A DNA stretch of 64,000 nucleotides from Paraplanobispora takensis (GCF_016863195.1 NZ_BOOK01000038.1:62001-126000), one strand, 5' to 3'. Numbered from the stretch's first letter, positions 16,508-25,711 are shown. The notes: generated by a model from the sequence alone, not told the origin. Numbers and translations: made by a program.

Positions 16508-18718
16508 GTGCCCGACCCCAGCCCGCCCGGCACGGGCGACCCCGCGGAGATCGGCGGCTACCGGCTGGCCGGGATACTGGGCGAGGGCGGACAGGGCGTC
16601 GTCCATCTGGGGCTCTCCGCCTCGGGCGCCAAGGTGGCGATCAAGCTGCTGCACACCCGGATGGCGGACGACCCCGGCCTCCGGCGGCGATTCCTGCGCG
16701 AGGCGGAGCTGACCCGCGCGGTCGCGGCCTTCTGCACCGCCCAGGTCGTCGCCACCGGCGTCGTCGGCAATCGCCCCTATCTGATCAGCGAGTACGTGCC
16801 GGGGCCGTCCCTGCGGGAGCTGGTCGCGGCCGACGGGCCGCGGACCGGGGGCGGCCTGGACCGGCTGGCGATCACGACCCTGACGGCTCTGGCCGCCGTC
16901 CACCGGGCCGGAGTCGTCCACCGGGACTTCAAGCCCAGCAACGTGGTCATGGGGCCGGAGGGGCCGGTGGTCGTCGACTTCGGCATCGCCCGCCTGCTGG
17001 AGCACACCACCACGCGATCCGAGCTGATGGGCTCCCCGTCCTACATCTCGCCGGAGCAGTTCGACGGGCAGGAGGCCGGCACCGCCTCGGACGTCTTCGC
17101 CTGGGCCGCCACCGTGGTCTACGCCGCCACCGGCCGTCCGGCCTTCTCCGGCGCCACGCCCGCCGCGGTGATGGGCGCCGTCCTGAACCGAGAGCCCGAC
17201 CTGACCGGAGTACCCGACCGGCTGCGCCCGCTGCTGGCCGCCTGCCTGGCCAAGGACCCCGCCGCCCGCCCCACCGTCACCGCCGCGCTGCACGCCCTCA
17301 CCGGCGAGGCCCCCGCCGACCCGGCCCTCACCGGCGAGGCCCCCGCCGGCCTGGACCTCACCGGCGAGGCCCCCGCCGGCCTGGACCTCACCGACGGCAC
17401 CCTGCGCGTCCCCCGCCCAGCCGACCCCAGGCCTGACGCCCGGCCCGCCGATGCCCCGGCCGAGGGCTCCCGGCCTGACGATGCCCGGCCCGGGGGATCC
17501 CGGCCTGACGATGCCCGGCCCGGGGGATCCCGGGCCGGGAGTCCCCGCGGCCCCCTTGCGGCCGCCGCCGGACAGGGCGGCGCACCACGCGGGGCCGGTC
17601 CCGCCCGGCGGCGGCTTCTGGTGGCCGGTACGGCCGCCGCCGCGCTCCTGCTCGTCCCCGCGATCCTGTGGCTGCGGCAACCGGAGGTCCCCCGGGACCC
17701 CGGTCCCCTGTCCCCGTCCGCCTCCTCCCGCGATTCCTCCCCTGACGGCTCCCCGGGCCGGACCGCGGCCGGCACGCCGCCCGTCCACGGCGAGCCGGTC
17801 TGGACGGTGGCCACCGCCCGCCTGAACGGGCGCACCGTCGTCGTCTCCGGTGACGGCCGCACCGTGCGGCTGTGGGACCCTGCCACCGGCGAACCGGTCG
17901 GCCGGCCCCTCACCGGCCACACCGACGGCGTCTCGTCGGTCACGACCGCGCGGCTGCGCGGCCGTACGGTCGTCGTCTCCGGCAGTGACGACCGCACGGT
18001 CCGGGTGTGGGACCCGGCCACGGGCGAGCCCGTGGGCGTCCCGCTCACCGGCCACACGGGATGGGTCGAATCCGTGGCCGCCGCCGAGTCGGCGGACGGT
18101 GCGATCGTCGTCTCCGGCGGCTACAACGGCATGGTGCGGTCATGGGATCTTGCCACCGGCGAGCCCGCCGGCCCGCCCGTCGTCCATCCCGGCGGCGTCG
18201 AGGCGGTGGCGGTGGCGCGGATCGGGGGCCGTACGGTCGTCGTCGCGGGCAGCCGCGATCACACGGTGCGGCTGTGGGACCCGGCCACCGGCAAGGCCGT
18301 CGGCGCTCCGCTGACCGGGCACACGCACGAGGTCCACACGGTGGCGGTCGCCGAGCTGGACGGCCGCACCGTCGTCGTCTCCGGCAGCCACGACCACACG
18401 GTGCGGATATGGGACCCGGCCACCGGCGAACCGATCGGCCGGCCCCTCACCGGCCACACCCGCGAGGTCATGACGGTGACGACCGCCGAGCTGGACGGCC
18501 GCACCGTCGTCGTCTCCGGCGGCAACGACGGCACCGTGCGACTGTGGGACCCTGCCACCGGCGAACCGATCGGCCGGCCCCTCACCGGTCACACCGGCGG
18601 AGTCCTGTCGGCGACGGCGACGGCGACGGAGCTGGACGGGAAAGCGGTCCTCGTCACCGGCGGCCAGGACCGCACCGTGCGGATATGGGACCTCACCACC
18701 GGCGCAGAACACCGGTGA
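16508..18718 (+). CDS. Ser/Thr protein kinase with seven-blade WD40 domain
   Basis: A 736-residue receptor-type kinase. The kinase domain spans about 18-262 with all key motifs: the Gly-rich loop GEGGQG (25-30), Lys46 in VAIK, HRDFKPSN with catalytic Asp140, and DFG (157-159). A Pro/Asp/Arg-rich linker (about 263-365) contains two kinds of 10-residue tandem repeat. One transmembrane helix lies at about 367-389. The C-terminal part (about 431-733) has seven repeats ending in RTVRLWD-type motifs, enough to close one beta-propeller, and should lie outside the cell. The GTG start follows GAGGAAG. The ligand of the propeller is unknown. Confidence 0.93.
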   Translation: MPDPSPPGTGDPAEIGGYRLAGILGEGGQGVVHLGLSASGAKVAIKLLHTRMADDPGLRRRFLREAELTRAVAAFCTAQVVATGVVGNRPYLISEYVPGPSLRELVAADGPRTGGGLDRLAITTLTALAAVHRAGVVHRDFKPSNVVMGPEGPVVVDFGIARLLEHTTTRSELMGSPSYISPEQFDGQEAGTASDVFAWAATVVYAATGRPAFSGATPAAVMGAVLNREPDLTGVPDRLRPLLAACLAKDPAARPTVTAALHALTGEAPADPALTGEAPAGLDLTGEAPAGLDLTDGTLRVPRPADPRPDARPADAPAEGSRPDDARPGGSRPDDARPGGSRAGSPRGPLAAAAGQGGAPRGAGPARRRLLVAGTAAAALLLVPAILWLRQPEVPRDPGPLSPSASSRDSSPDGSPGRTAAGTPPVHGEPVWTVATARLNGRTVVVSGDGRTVRLWDPATGEPVGRPLTGHTDGVSSVTTARLRGRTVVVSGSDDRTVRVWDPATGEPVGVPLTGHTGWVESVAAAESADGAIVVSGGYNGMVRSWDLATGEPAGPPVVHPGGVEAVAVARIGGRTVVVAGSRDHTVRLWDPATGKAVGAPLTGHTHEVHTVAVAELDGRTVVVSGSHDHTVRIWDPATGEPIGRPLTGHTREVMTVTTAELDGRTVVVSGGNDGTVRLWDPATGEPIGRPLTGHTGGVLSATATATELDGKAVLVTGGQDRTVRIWDLTTGAEHR
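17294..17395 (+). repeat. 30-bp tandem repeat in kinase linker (LTGEAPA)
   Basis: Three 30-bp units plus a fragment, starting at 17294, 17324 and 17354, encode ALTGEAPADP, ALTGEAPAGL and DLTGEAPAGL in the linker between kinase and membrane helix. Units 2 and 3 are almost identical, so the array probably expands and contracts by slippage. Confidence 0.85.
17471..17530 (+). repeat. Two exact 30-bp repeats in kinase linker
   Basis: Bases 17471-17500 and 17501-17530 are identical and encode SRPDDARPGG in tandem. A diverged half unit precedes them. The exact identity points to recent duplication. The unit is unrelated to the LTGEAPA repeat upstream, though it has the same 10-residue period. Confidence 0.85.
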
Positions 18719-18762
18719 CACGGAACACCGGCGACCCAGGACACCGGTGAGGCGGCCGCCGT

Positions 18763-19362
18763 TCAGCCCACGATCTCGTCGTCGGCGTGCGCGGCGAACT
18801 GGGCCGAGCGGACCTCGGCGATCCGCTCGTAGCGGCCGATCCGGTCCTCCCAGCCGGCGTCGACCCCGAACGCCACCTTGGCGAACTCCACTCCCCTGAT
18901 CGCCTCGGACAGGCCGGGATCGCCGGGCGCGTACACCCGCCCGGCGACGGCGACGGTGTTCGGCGGCACGAAGAACTCCTCCGGCAGCGTGGTGCGCGCG
19001 TGCACCAGGGCGCCGACCGCGACGACCGCCCCCGCTCCGAGCGCCGCCTCCTGCAGCACGGTCGCCCCGGTGGCCAGATAGGCGCACCGTGCCACCTCGC
19101 AGCCCAGCAGGGTCGCCCGCGGGCCGACGAAGACGTGGTCGCCCAGCCTCACCTCACCGCGCAGCACGGCGTTCTCGCAGACGATCGCGCACTCGCCGAC
19201 CTCGATCGCGCCCTCCTCGGCGTCGAGGACGGCCCCGTACATCACCCGTGCCCGGGGACCGATCCGCACTCGCCCCACGAGCGTCGCGGTCGGCGCGACG
19301 TAGGCGGAGGGATCGATGATCGGCTCATGGCCGCGATGACGGATCAGCATGATTCCCATCAT
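18763..19362 (-). CDS. Hexapeptide-repeat protein, gamma-carbonic-anhydrase-like
   Basis: A 199-residue left-handed beta-helix protein. Hexapeptide repeats run from about 18 to 130 (ATLVGRVRIGPRARVMYGAV, then VLRGEVRLGDHVFVGPRATL and so on), followed by a C-terminal helical tail. The arrangement resembles PaaY/CaiE and gamma-carbonic anhydrases. The metal-binding His triad of active gamma-carbonic anhydrases is not clearly present, so catalysis is doubtful. Three copies of a GACACCGG(T/C)GA word lie between its 3' end and the convergent kinase 3' end. Confidence 0.8.
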   Translation of the reverse strand: MMGIMLIRHRGHEPIIDPSAYVAPTATLVGRVRIGPRARVMYGAVLDAEEGAIEVGECAIVCENAVLRGEVRLGDHVFVGPRATLLGCEVARCAYLATGATVLQEAALGAGAVVAVGALVHARTTLPEEFFVPPNTVAVAGRVYAPGDPGLSEAIRGVEFAKVAFGVDAGWEDRIGRYERIAEVRSAQFAAHADDEIVG

Positions 19363-19435
19363 CGCCCCATACGGCCCCTCCTCCCGCCGGGCCGGCCACG
19401 AGGTCCGAAACCCGCCACCCGCCGCGGCGGGGCGC

Positions 19436-20074
19436 TCAGCGGTCGCCGCCGCGCAGGTAGACCGTCTCGCCCGGTTCGATGACCGCCCGGCCGGACGTCA
19501 GGGTGGCGATCACGTCGGGGAAGGACTCCAGCCCCGACTCGCGCACCACCACGTCGAGGGCGACCTGCGCGCCGTACACGACCTTCCTGACCTCGTACGA
19601 CGAGGCGCGCAGGCTGTTCTCCAGGCGTCCGGCGAGCACGTGGTCCACGGTCACCGCCATGGCCCTGGCGGGCACCATCGTCACCGGGGTCACCAGGTCC
19701 AGCGTCTTGGCGACCGCGCCGCCGTAGGCGCGGACCAGCCCGCCCGCGCCCAGCTTCACCCCTCCGAAGTAGCGCGTGACCACCGCCGCCGCGTCGCCGA
19801 TCCCCCGGCGCAGCAGCGTCTCCAGCATCGGCGCGCCGGCCGTGCCGCCGGGCTCGCCGTCGTCGTCGGCCCGCTGGACCCGCCGGTCCCCGCCGATCAC
19901 GTAGGCCGAGCAGTTGTGCGTGGCGTCGGGGTGCAGCTCCTTGCGGGCGGCGACGACCGCGCGGGCGGCCTGCTCGGAGGGCGCGGGGGCCAGCAGGCAG
20001 ATGAACCGCGATCCCTTGATCTCGATCTCGTGCTCGATCGGTTCTTCCAGTGTCAGGTACGGCTCGGCCACCAC
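19436..20074 (-). CDS. YigZ/IMPACT family protein
   Basis: A 212-residue protein with the UPF0029 N-terminal IMPACT domain: EIEIKGSRFICLLAPA, then ATHNCSAYVIG, DDDGEPGGTAGAPML and the strongly conserved VTRYFGGVKLGAGGLVRAYG. A C-terminal DUF1949-like domain follows. The family is conserved and linked to translation and stress responses, but no reaction is firmly assigned in bacteria. It lies in a run of minus-strand genes with no obvious operon link. Confidence 0.9.
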   Translation of the reverse strand: MVAEPYLTLEEPIEHEIEIKGSRFICLLAPAPSEQAARAVVAARKELHPDATHNCSAYVIGGDRRVQRADDDGEPGGTAGAPMLETLLRRGIGDAAAVVTRYFGGVKLGAGGLVRAYGGAVAKTLDLVTPVTMVPARAMAVTVDHVLAGRLENSLRASSYEVRKVVYGAQVALDVVVRESGLESFPDVIATLTSGRAVIEPGETVYLRGGDR

Positions 20075-20096
20075 CGCAGGCTACCGGCGGGAGCGG

Positions 20097-20909
20097 TCAG
20101 GCCTCGGGCAGGGTCAGCATGATGAGCGGCGTGGAGGTGGGCTGCCGCGACCCGCCCGCAGGCTCGACCGTGACGCCCATCGTGGCGGTCCCGCCGATGC
20201 CCTCGACGACGACGGGCGGCGGATCGCCTCCCGAGGCGTCGGGCCGCAGCAGCCCGGCCGAGGTGGTGCCCGACGGGCCGATCCGCCACAGCTGGTAGGT
20301 GCTGGACTCCGGCAGCGGGGACAGCCCCGAGGAGACGAACACCAGCCTGTCCCGGGAACGGGAGATCACCGCCCTGGCCCTGCCCCCGGTGTCCGTCCTG
20401 CCGGTGACCGCCCGCGCGTCCGGCGCCGCCAGCACGGCGGCGATCTGCCGGTTGTCCTGCCTGCTCATGTCCAGCAGGTCCTGGGCCCGGATCGCCATGA
20501 CCCCGAGCACCACCGCGGCGGCCACGCTCACGGCCGTCAGCCCCGCCGTCAGCTTCGGCCACCACGCCGGCCCGGACCGCCGTGACCGTCCCGTCCGCCG
20601 CGCCCTCGGCGACGGCGGCGCCTCGGGGACCTCGGGGATCTCCGGGACGGGGAGCGCCACGACCGGGGGCAGCTGGCGGACATGCCCGATCTGCGCCAGG
20701 ACCCGTTCCCGCATCCCGGGCGGGGGCGCCAGGGCCACGGCGTGGCCGAGGCGGGCGGCCGTCTCGGTGAACCCGCGCACCTCCTGCGCGCACTCGGCGC
20801 AGCGTTCCAGGTGTTCCTCGAAGCGGAGCCGTTCGGCGTCGTCGACGGCGTCGAGGGCGTACGCCCCGGCCAGAGTGTGCGGGTCACGCCCGCTCAGCGC
20901 GCCGTTCAT
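20097..20909 (-). CDS. rskA: RskA-type membrane anti-sigma factor
   Basis: A 270-residue anti-sigma factor. The cytosolic N terminus has the zinc-binding anti-sigma motif HLERCAEC (His33, Cys37, Cys40). A Pro-rich linker, one membrane helix (about 119-141) and an extracytoplasmic anti-sigma-K domain (about 150-268, with SSTYQLWRIGP) follow. By analogy with mycobacterial RskA it holds the adjacent sigma factor inactive until a membrane signal triggers proteolysis. It overlaps the sigma gene by 4 nt (ATGA), which fixes the start and suggests coupled stoichiometric synthesis. Confidence 0.92.
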   Translation of the reverse strand: MNGALSGRDPHTLAGAYALDAVDDAERLRFEEHLERCAECAQEVRGFTETAARLGHAVALAPPPGMRERVLAQIGHVRQLPPVVALPVPEIPEVPEAPPSPRARRTGRSRRSGPAWWPKLTAGLTAVSVAAAVVLGVMAIRAQDLLDMSRQDNRQIAAVLAAPDARAVTGRTDTGGRARAVISRSRDRLVFVSSGLSPLPESSTYQLWRIGPSGTTSAGLLRPDASGGDPPPVVVEGIGGTATMGVTVEPAGGSRQPTSTPLIMLTLPEA

Positions 20910-21493
20910 CGTTCAACTCCCAGGCAGTCGCGCATGCGGATCAGCCCGTCGCGCATCCGGGTCTTCACGGTCGCCAGCGGCACCTTCAGCAGCTCGGCGA
21001 CCTCACGGTAGGAGTATCCGCCGTAGTAGGCGAACGTCACCGACTCGCGTTGCAGCTCCGTCAGCCCGTCCAGGCACCGGCGCAGCCGCTCGCGCTCCAG
21101 CCGGGTCTGCACCGACTCGGCGACCTCGTCATAGGGCCGGTGCACCTCCAGCCGGGCGGCGCGCGTCTCCCGATCGGTGCCGGCCTGGGCGGAGCGCACC
21201 CGGTCGACGGCGCGGCGGTGGGCGATCGTCATCACCCACGACATCGCCGACCCGCGCGAGGACTCGAAGCGCGCCGCGCCGCGCCACACCTCCACCAGCA
21301 CCTCCTGGGCGACCTCCTCCGACTGGGCCGGATCGCGCAGCACGCGCAGGACGACGCCGTACACCGGCCCCGCGACCTGCTCGTACACTCGCTCGAAGGC
21401 CGTGCGATCACCCCGTGCCACCCGTTCCAGCAGTTCCTCCAGCCCCGGCCTCCCGCGATCCTCCCGTGGCCGCGGCTCGTGTTCCGCCCTCAT
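20906..21493 (-). CDS. sigK: ECF sigma factor, SigK type
   Basis: A 195-residue extracytoplasmic-function sigma factor. Region 2 (about 22-90) contains FERVYEQVAGPVYGVVLRVL and VEVWRGAARFESSRGSAMSW, and region 4 (about 130-190) contains LTELQRESVTFAYYGGYSYREVAELLKVPLATVKTR. I choose the ATG at 21493 because GAGGAGGGG lies just upstream; the longer frame to 21577 adds unrelated residues. It pairs with the overlapping RskA-type anti-sigma gene. Its targets are not visible here. Confidence 0.92.
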   Translation of the reverse strand: MRAEHEPRPREDRGRPGLEELLERVARGDRTAFERVYEQVAGPVYGVVLRVLRDPAQSEEVAQEVLVEVWRGAARFESSRGSAMSWVMTIAHRRAVDRVRSAQAGTDRETRAARLEVHRPYDEVAESVQTRLERERLRRCLDGLTELQRESVTFAYYGGYSYREVAELLKVPLATVKTRMRDGLIRMRDCLGVER

Positions 21494-21699
21494 GCAGCCC
21501 CTCCTCGCCGTCGGCCGGACGCGTACGGGGCTGATTCGGAGCAGAGCGACCTGCGGATTGCCCGGTCGGGCGGGCATTTCGATCTCGATTCGGCACGGGC
21601 TTCGTGATTGGCTCTCCGCTGTGGGGAATCGGTCCCGTACCGGGGGAGGACCGGTCCGTCCCCATGTCTTTACAAAGTAGATTCGTATTGGGAGTCCTG

Positions 21700-22431
21700 A
21701 TGACGGAGCAGCTCGAGGCGATGCCCACCGACTGGCAGCGGGCCCTGGCCATCGTGGCCCACCCCGACGACCTGGAGTACGGCGCGGCGGCGGCGATCGC
21801 CGGCTGGGTCGACGAGCGGCGGGAGGTCTCCTACCTGCTGGTCACGCGGGGCGAGGCCGGGATCGACACCATGGACCCGGACAAGGCCGGCCCCCTGCGG
21901 GAGAAGGAGCAGCGGGCCAGTGCCGCGGTGGTCGGGGTGACGTCGGTGGAGTTCCTCAGCCATCCGGACGGGGCCGTGGAGTACGGCCCGGCGCTGCGCA
22001 AGGACCTGGCCGCGGCGATCAGGCGCCACCGGCCGGAGCTGGTGCTGACCCTCAACCACCACGACACCTGGGGGGACAACGCGTGGAACACCCCCGACCA
22101 CCGGGCGGTCGGCCGGGCGGTCCTGGACGCCGCCGCGGACGCGGGCAACCGCTGGATCTTCCCCGAACTGGCCGCCGGCGGGCTCGCCCCGTGGAACGGC
22201 GTGCGGTGGGTGGCCGTGGCCGGATCCCCCCGCCCGACCCACGCCGTGGCCGTGAGCGGCGGCGTGGAGCGCGCGATCCGCTCCCTGCTGGAGCACCGCA
22301 CCTACATCGAGGCGCTCACCGGCGAGGACCCGGAGAGCTACTGCCGCACCTTCATCGAGCGGATGACCTCCCATGACGCCGCCCGCTTCGGCGACCGCCC
22401 CTGCATCGGCTTCGAGCTGTTCCCCCGCTGA
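21700..22431 (+). CDS. PIG-L family deacetylase
   Basis: A 243-residue zinc-dependent N-acetyl-sugar deacetylase of the PIG-L/LmbE family. [12 protein letters not shown] (about 20-31) provides the metal ligands and general base, and [20 protein letters not shown] (about 117-136) provides the second His cluster. The family includes MshB and Mca of mycothiol metabolism and sugar-tailoring deacetylases, and the substrate here is open. The ATG at 21700 is chosen because GGGAG lies upstream; earlier in-frame starts lack a site. It is convergent with the sugar ABC ATPase. Confidence 0.88.
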   Translation: MTEQLEAMPTDWQRALAIVAHPDDLEYGAAAAIAGWVDERREVSYLLVTRGEAGIDTMDPDKAGPLREKEQRASAAVVGVTSVEFLSHPDGAVEYGPALRKDLAAAIRRHRPELVLTLNHHDTWGDNAWNTPDHRAVGRAVLDAAADAGNRWIFPELAAGGLAPWNGVRWVAVAGSPRPTHAVAVSGGVERAIRSLLEHRTYIEALTGEDPESYCRTFIERMTSHDAARFGDRPCIGFELFPR

Positions 22432-22525
22432 CGATCCGGCGCCGGGCCGAGGCCGCCTCGACGACATCGAGGTCCGTGGTCGCGCGGACAGGCCGGCCAA
22501 GATCCGAAAGCTCCTCCGCCACGCT

Positions 22526-23464
22526 CTAAAGCGTCCGCTTCGGCCCGCCGGGCGGTTCGTCGCGGCTCAGCTCGTGGGCGAGCTGCTCCAGCTCCGCTCC
22601 CCCGGCCATCAGGGAGGTCAGCTCCTGGCGGGTGATGTCGGCCTTGCCGTACTCGCCCATGCTGGCGCCCCGGTTGAGCAGCAGGAAGCGGTCGCCGATG
22701 GGATAGGCGTGGTGCGGGTTGTGGGTGATGAAGACGACGCCGAGGCCGCGGTCGCGGGCCTGGGCGATGTAGCGCAGCACCACCCCGGCCTGTTTGACGC
22801 CCAGCGCGGAGGTGGGCTCGTCCAGGATCAGCACGCGGGCGCCGAAGTGCACCGCGCGGGCGATGGCCACCGACTGGCGCTCGCCGCCGGACAGCGTGCC
22901 CACGGGCTGGTCGACGTCGCGGATGTCGATGCCCATGGAGTGCAGCTCCCGGCGGACCGTGCGCTTGGCCCGGGCCACGTCGAAGCGGCGCAGCGGGCCC
23001 CGGCCGAGCGAGGGCTCCGAGCCGAGGAAGAAGTTCCGCCACACCGACATCAGCGGGATCATCGCCAGGTCCTGGTAGACGGTGGCGATGCCGCGGTCGA
23101 GGGCGTCGCGGGGGCTGGTGAAGGCGGCCGGGGCGCCGTCCACCAGATAGACGCCCGAGTCCGGCGGGTGCACGCCCGACAGGATCTTGATGAGCGTGGA
23201 CTTGCCCGCGCCGTTGTCGCCGAGCACGCAGGTGACCTCCCCGGCGCGCACCTGCATGGAGACCTCCCGCAGCGCGATCACCCCGCCGAAGGTCTTGCCG
23301 CACTCACGGGTCTCCAGCAGCGGTACGGCGAAGCCGGCCCCACCCCGCGTCCCGTGGGTCCCGCCGGCCTCCGCCGGCACGGAGGACTCGGCGTCGGCGC
23401 CCTTCGGCGCGGGGGTCTCCGCGCCGGCCTCCCGCGGCGCGGGCGCGTCTCCCGTCGCGCTCAA
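22526..23464 (-). CDS. Sugar ABC transporter ATP-binding protein (FrcA-like)
   Basis: A 312-residue single-NBD ATPase of the carbohydrate CUT2 class. A Pro/Ala/Gly-rich extension (about 1-45) is followed by Walker [10 protein letters not shown], signature LSGGERQ and Walker [12 protein letters not shown]. One NBD rather than two makes it FrcA-like instead of RbsA-like. The start is a TTG at 23464, overlapping the permease stop by 3 nt (TTGA), with GGAGGAGGTG 4-6 nt upstream. The same frame stays open upstream through the permease gene, but that part is not coding. It is last gene of the binding protein-permease-ATPase operon. Confidence 0.9.
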   Translation of the reverse strand: MSATGDAPAPREAGAETPAPKGADAESSVPAEAGGTHGTRGGAGFAVPLLETRECGKTFGGVIALREVSMQVRAGEVTCVLGDNGAGKSTLIKILSGVHPPDSGVYLVDGAPAAFTSPRDALDRGIATVYQDLAMIPLMSVWRNFFLGSEPSLGRGPLRRFDVARAKRTVRRELHSMGIDIRDVDQPVGTLSGGERQSVAIARAVHFGARVLILDEPTSALGVKQAGVVLRYIAQARDRGLGVVFITHNPHHAYPIGDRFLLLNRGASMGEYGKADITRQELTSLMAGGAELEQLAHELSRDEPPGGPKRTL

Positions 23465-24489
23465 TGCCGCACCTCCTCCGCGTAGCGGCGCACCAGCCGG
23501 TTGGCGAGGGTGGCCAGCAGCAGCATCGCGCCCAGGAAGAACTTGAACCAGTCGGCGTCCCAGCCGAGGAAGACGATGCCCTTGTCGGCCATGCCGAAGA
23601 TCAGCGCCCCGATGGACGCCCCGACCGCGGAGCCGTACCCGCCGGTGAGCAGGCAGCCGCCGATGACCGCCGCGATGATGTAGACGAACTCCTGGCCCAG
23701 TCCGGCGTTGGCCTGCACCGAGGTGAAGCGCAGGGCCAGGATCGAGCCGACCAGCCAGGCCGCCACGGCGGTGGTCATGAACAGCGCGATCTTCGTGCGG
23801 TCGGCGGGCACCCCGACCGCACGGGCGGCCCGCTCGTCGCCGCCCACCGCGAAGATCCAGTTCCCCGGCCTCGTGCGCATGAGCACCCAGGTGGCCAGGG
23901 CGGTGATGCCCAGCCACCACAGGATGGCCACGCGGAAGTCGGTCCCGCCGAGGGAGAAGGTCCCGGCCAGCAGAGCCCTCGCCTGGTCGTAGCCCTCGGC
24001 CCGGCGCAGCCCGCTCACCTGGACGGTGCCGGTGAGCGCCTTGGTGACGCCCAGGTTGACGCCCTGGAGCATCAGGAAGGTGCCGAGGGTGACGATGAAG
24101 CTCGGCAGCTTGGTGCGGACCACGATCATCCCGTTGAGGAAGCCCACCAGCAGCGCCACGACGAGGGCGACGAGCATCGCCGTCCACACCGACAGGCCGT
24201 ACCGGGTGGAGAGGATGACCATGATCAGTCCGGTGCTGCCGGTGAGCACCCCGGCCGACAGGTCGAACTCGCCGCCGATCATCAGCAGGGCGATGGCCAC
24301 CGCCATGATGCCGAGCGTGGAGGCCGGGTCCAGCCAGTTGGCCACCCCGTCGATCGAGCGGAACGTCTCCGACTGGCCGGCGAAGAAGGCGAACACCACG
24401 ATCGCGCCGACCACCGCGCCCAGCTCGGGGCGGATCAGCAGCCGCCGGGCCAGGCCGGTCCCGGCGAGCCGCTCGTCGGCCACCGTCAT
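23461..24489 (-). CDS. Sugar ABC transporter permease (RbsC/FrcC-like)
   Basis: A 342-residue membrane permease of the BPD_transp_2 family with eight or more hydrophobic helices. It contains the conserved [16 protein letters not shown] and [25 protein letters not shown] regions (each in parts) and [22 protein letters not shown], the cytoplasmic coupling motif of the RbsC group. GGGAGG precedes the ATG. It follows the binding-protein gene after a 136-bp spacer rich in hairpins and overlaps the ATPase gene. Likely substrates are a pentose, fructose or inositol; the neighbours favour inositol. Confidence 0.92.
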   Translation of the reverse strand: MTVADERLAGTGLARRLLIRPELGAVVGAIVVFAFFAGQSETFRSIDGVANWLDPASTLGIMAVAIALLMIGGEFDLSAGVLTGSTGLIMVILSTRYGLSVWTAMLVALVVALLVGFLNGMIVVRTKLPSFIVTLGTFLMLQGVNLGVTKALTGTVQVSGLRRAEGYDQARALLAGTFSLGGTDFRVAILWWLGITALATWVLMRTRPGNWIFAVGGDERAARAVGVPADRTKIALFMTTAVAAWLVGSILALRFTSVQANAGLGQEFVYIIAAVIGGCLLTGGYGSAVGASIGALIFGMADKGIVFLGWDADWFKFFLGAMLLLATLANRLVRRYAEEVRH

Positions 24490-24509
24490 GCCCGGCCCTC
24501 CCGGCCGCG

Positions 24510-24600
24510 GGCCCGCCCGCCGGGCGGGCCGTACGCGCCACGGTTCCCAGGCGGGCCGTACGCGCCACGGTTCCCATCTGGGCCGTACGCGCCACGCCCG
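24510..24600. repeat. Intercistronic hairpin and 27-bp tandem repeats
   Basis: Between the binding-protein and permease genes. A perfect 9-bp stem GGCCCGCCC/GGGCGGGCC with a 3-nt loop lies at 24510-24530. Beside it are three 27-bp units starting at 24526, 24553 and 24580, each opening GGGCCGTACGCGCCACG. The last unit runs into another GC-rich inverted repeat. Such structures in a transporter operon can stabilise the upstream message and lower downstream expression. Confidence 0.75.
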
Positions 24601-24625
24601 CCGGGCGGGCCGGCCGCGCCGCCGG

Positions 24626-25621
24626 TCACCGGGTGCCGCTCTCGGCGAGCTTGGCGACCTGCTCGGCGTTGTCCTTGGTGACGAAGCCGGGGCCGGTGTT
24701 CACCGGAAGGCCGCCGCCGACGGTGTTGAGGTTCTTCGCGTAGAGGGTGAGGAAGGTGATCGGCAGCCAGCCCTGCAGGTACTGCTGCTGGTCCACGGCG
24801 AACAGGATCTCGCCGTCCTCGATGGCGGTGACCACGTCGCCCGACAGGTCGAAGGTGCCCAGCTTCGCCTTGGAGCCCGAGTCGGCTATGGCGTCGCGGG
24901 CCGCGACGGCGACGGCCGGGTTCAGGGTGAGCACGCCGTCGAGCGAGGTGTCCGACTGCAGCCTGGCGGTGATCTTCGAGGTGGCGTCGGCGAGGTTGGT
25001 GCCCTCCACCTGCAGCCGCTCGACGGTGCCGCCCAGCCCCTCGGTCGCGCCGTTGCAGCGCTGGTCCAGGCCGACGTTGCCGGCCTCGTGGATCACGCAG
25101 AGCAGCTTCTTGACGCCCGCGGCCTTGAGCTGCTCGCCGGCGCCCCGCCCGGCCACGTCCTCGGACTGGCCGACGTGCGTGATGGCGCCGAACTCCTTGG
25201 ACTTGTCGCCGCCCGAGTTGATGGTGATCACCGGGATCTTCGCCGCCACGGCCTTGCCGATGGACTCCTTCAGCGCGTCCGGGTTGGCCATGGAGACCAC
25301 GATGCCCTCGACCTTCTGGCTCACCGCCTGGTCGATGAGCTGTGACTGGCGGGCGGGGTCTCCGTCGCCCTGATAGCTCACCGTGACGCCGTACTGCTTG
25401 CCGGCGGCCTCGGCGCCGTTCTTGACCACGTCCCAGAAGGCGTCTCCGGAGGCCGCGTGGGTGATGACGGCGAAGGTGCCGCCACCGGGCGGCGGTTCGG
25501 CCGCCGCGCTCGTGGGAGAACCGGCGGTCTGGGCGCCGCCGTCCTGCCCTCCCGATGAGCAGCCGCCCAGGGCGAAGAACCCCAGCACGGCCGCCACGAC
25601 CAGCCCTGTCGTCCGCTTCAT
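24626..25621 (-). CDS. Sugar-binding lipoprotein of ABC transporter
   Basis: A 331-residue periplasmic-binding protein of the type-I (RbsB/peripla_BP_4) fold. The signal peptide ends in the lipobox LGGC followed by SSGGQ, so it is lipid-anchored outside the membrane. A disordered Ser/Gly/Pro stretch follows, then the binding domains: SYQGDGDPARQSQLIDQAV, VEGIVVSMANPDAL and IPVITINSGGD are typical of ribose/inositol/fructose-type proteins. I prefer the ATG at 25621 (GGGAGG upstream) over a TTG two codons earlier. It is first gene of the transporter operon, with a strong promoter of the type TTGACA-N17-TTACAA. Confidence 0.92.
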   Translation of the reverse strand: MKRTTGLVVAAVLGFFALGGCSSGGQDGGAQTAGSPTSAAAEPPPGGGTFAVITHAASGDAFWDVVKNGAEAAGKQYGVTVSYQGDGDPARQSQLIDQAVSQKVEGIVVSMANPDALKESIGKAVAAKIPVITINSGGDKSKEFGAITHVGQSEDVAGRGAGEQLKAAGVKKLLCVIHEAGNVGLDQRCNGATEGLGGTVERLQVEGTNLADATSKITARLQSDTSLDGVLTLNPAVAVAARDAIADSGSKAKLGTFDLSGDVVTAIEDGEILFAVDQQQYLQGWLPITFLTLYAKNLNTVGGGLPVNTGPGFVTKDNAEQVAKLAESGTR

Positions 25622-25667
25622 CGGCAAGCCTCCCGCGCGTCGTTTCGCTGGAACCCCCGTGCATGGT

Positions 25668-25696
25668 TTGTAACCGCGGCATTACCTTCGTGTCAA
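25668..25696 (-). promoter_or_regulatory. Transporter operon promoter
   Basis: Read on the minus strand, a consensus -35 TTGACA (25696-25691) is followed after exactly 17 nt by TTACAA (25673-25668), 47 nt before the binding-protein ATG. A TGTC-NN-GACA operator lies 6 bp upstream of the -35. Confidence 0.65.
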
Positions 25697-25701
25697 CAGT
25701 T

Positions 25702-25711
25702 TGTCGTGACA
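25702..25711. promoter_or_regulatory. GntR-type operator, copy A (TGTCGTGACA)
   Basis: The inverted repeat TGTC-GT-GACA, extended to TTTGTCGTGACATTA, matches the element TTTGTCAGGACATTA in front of gntR (28336-28350) at all but the two central positions. It sits immediately upstream of the transporter -35. Confidence 0.65.

Noticed and set aside
17294..17530. Tandem repeats considered as a CRISPR-like array
   Set aside because: The repeats are contiguous without unique spacers, in frame, and code for a protein linker.
22526..24595. Possible 689-residue ABC fusion protein reading through the permease region
   Set aside because: The upstream part is an out-of-frame shadow of the permease. A TTG with a strong ribosome site at 23464 gives a normal single-NBD ATPase.
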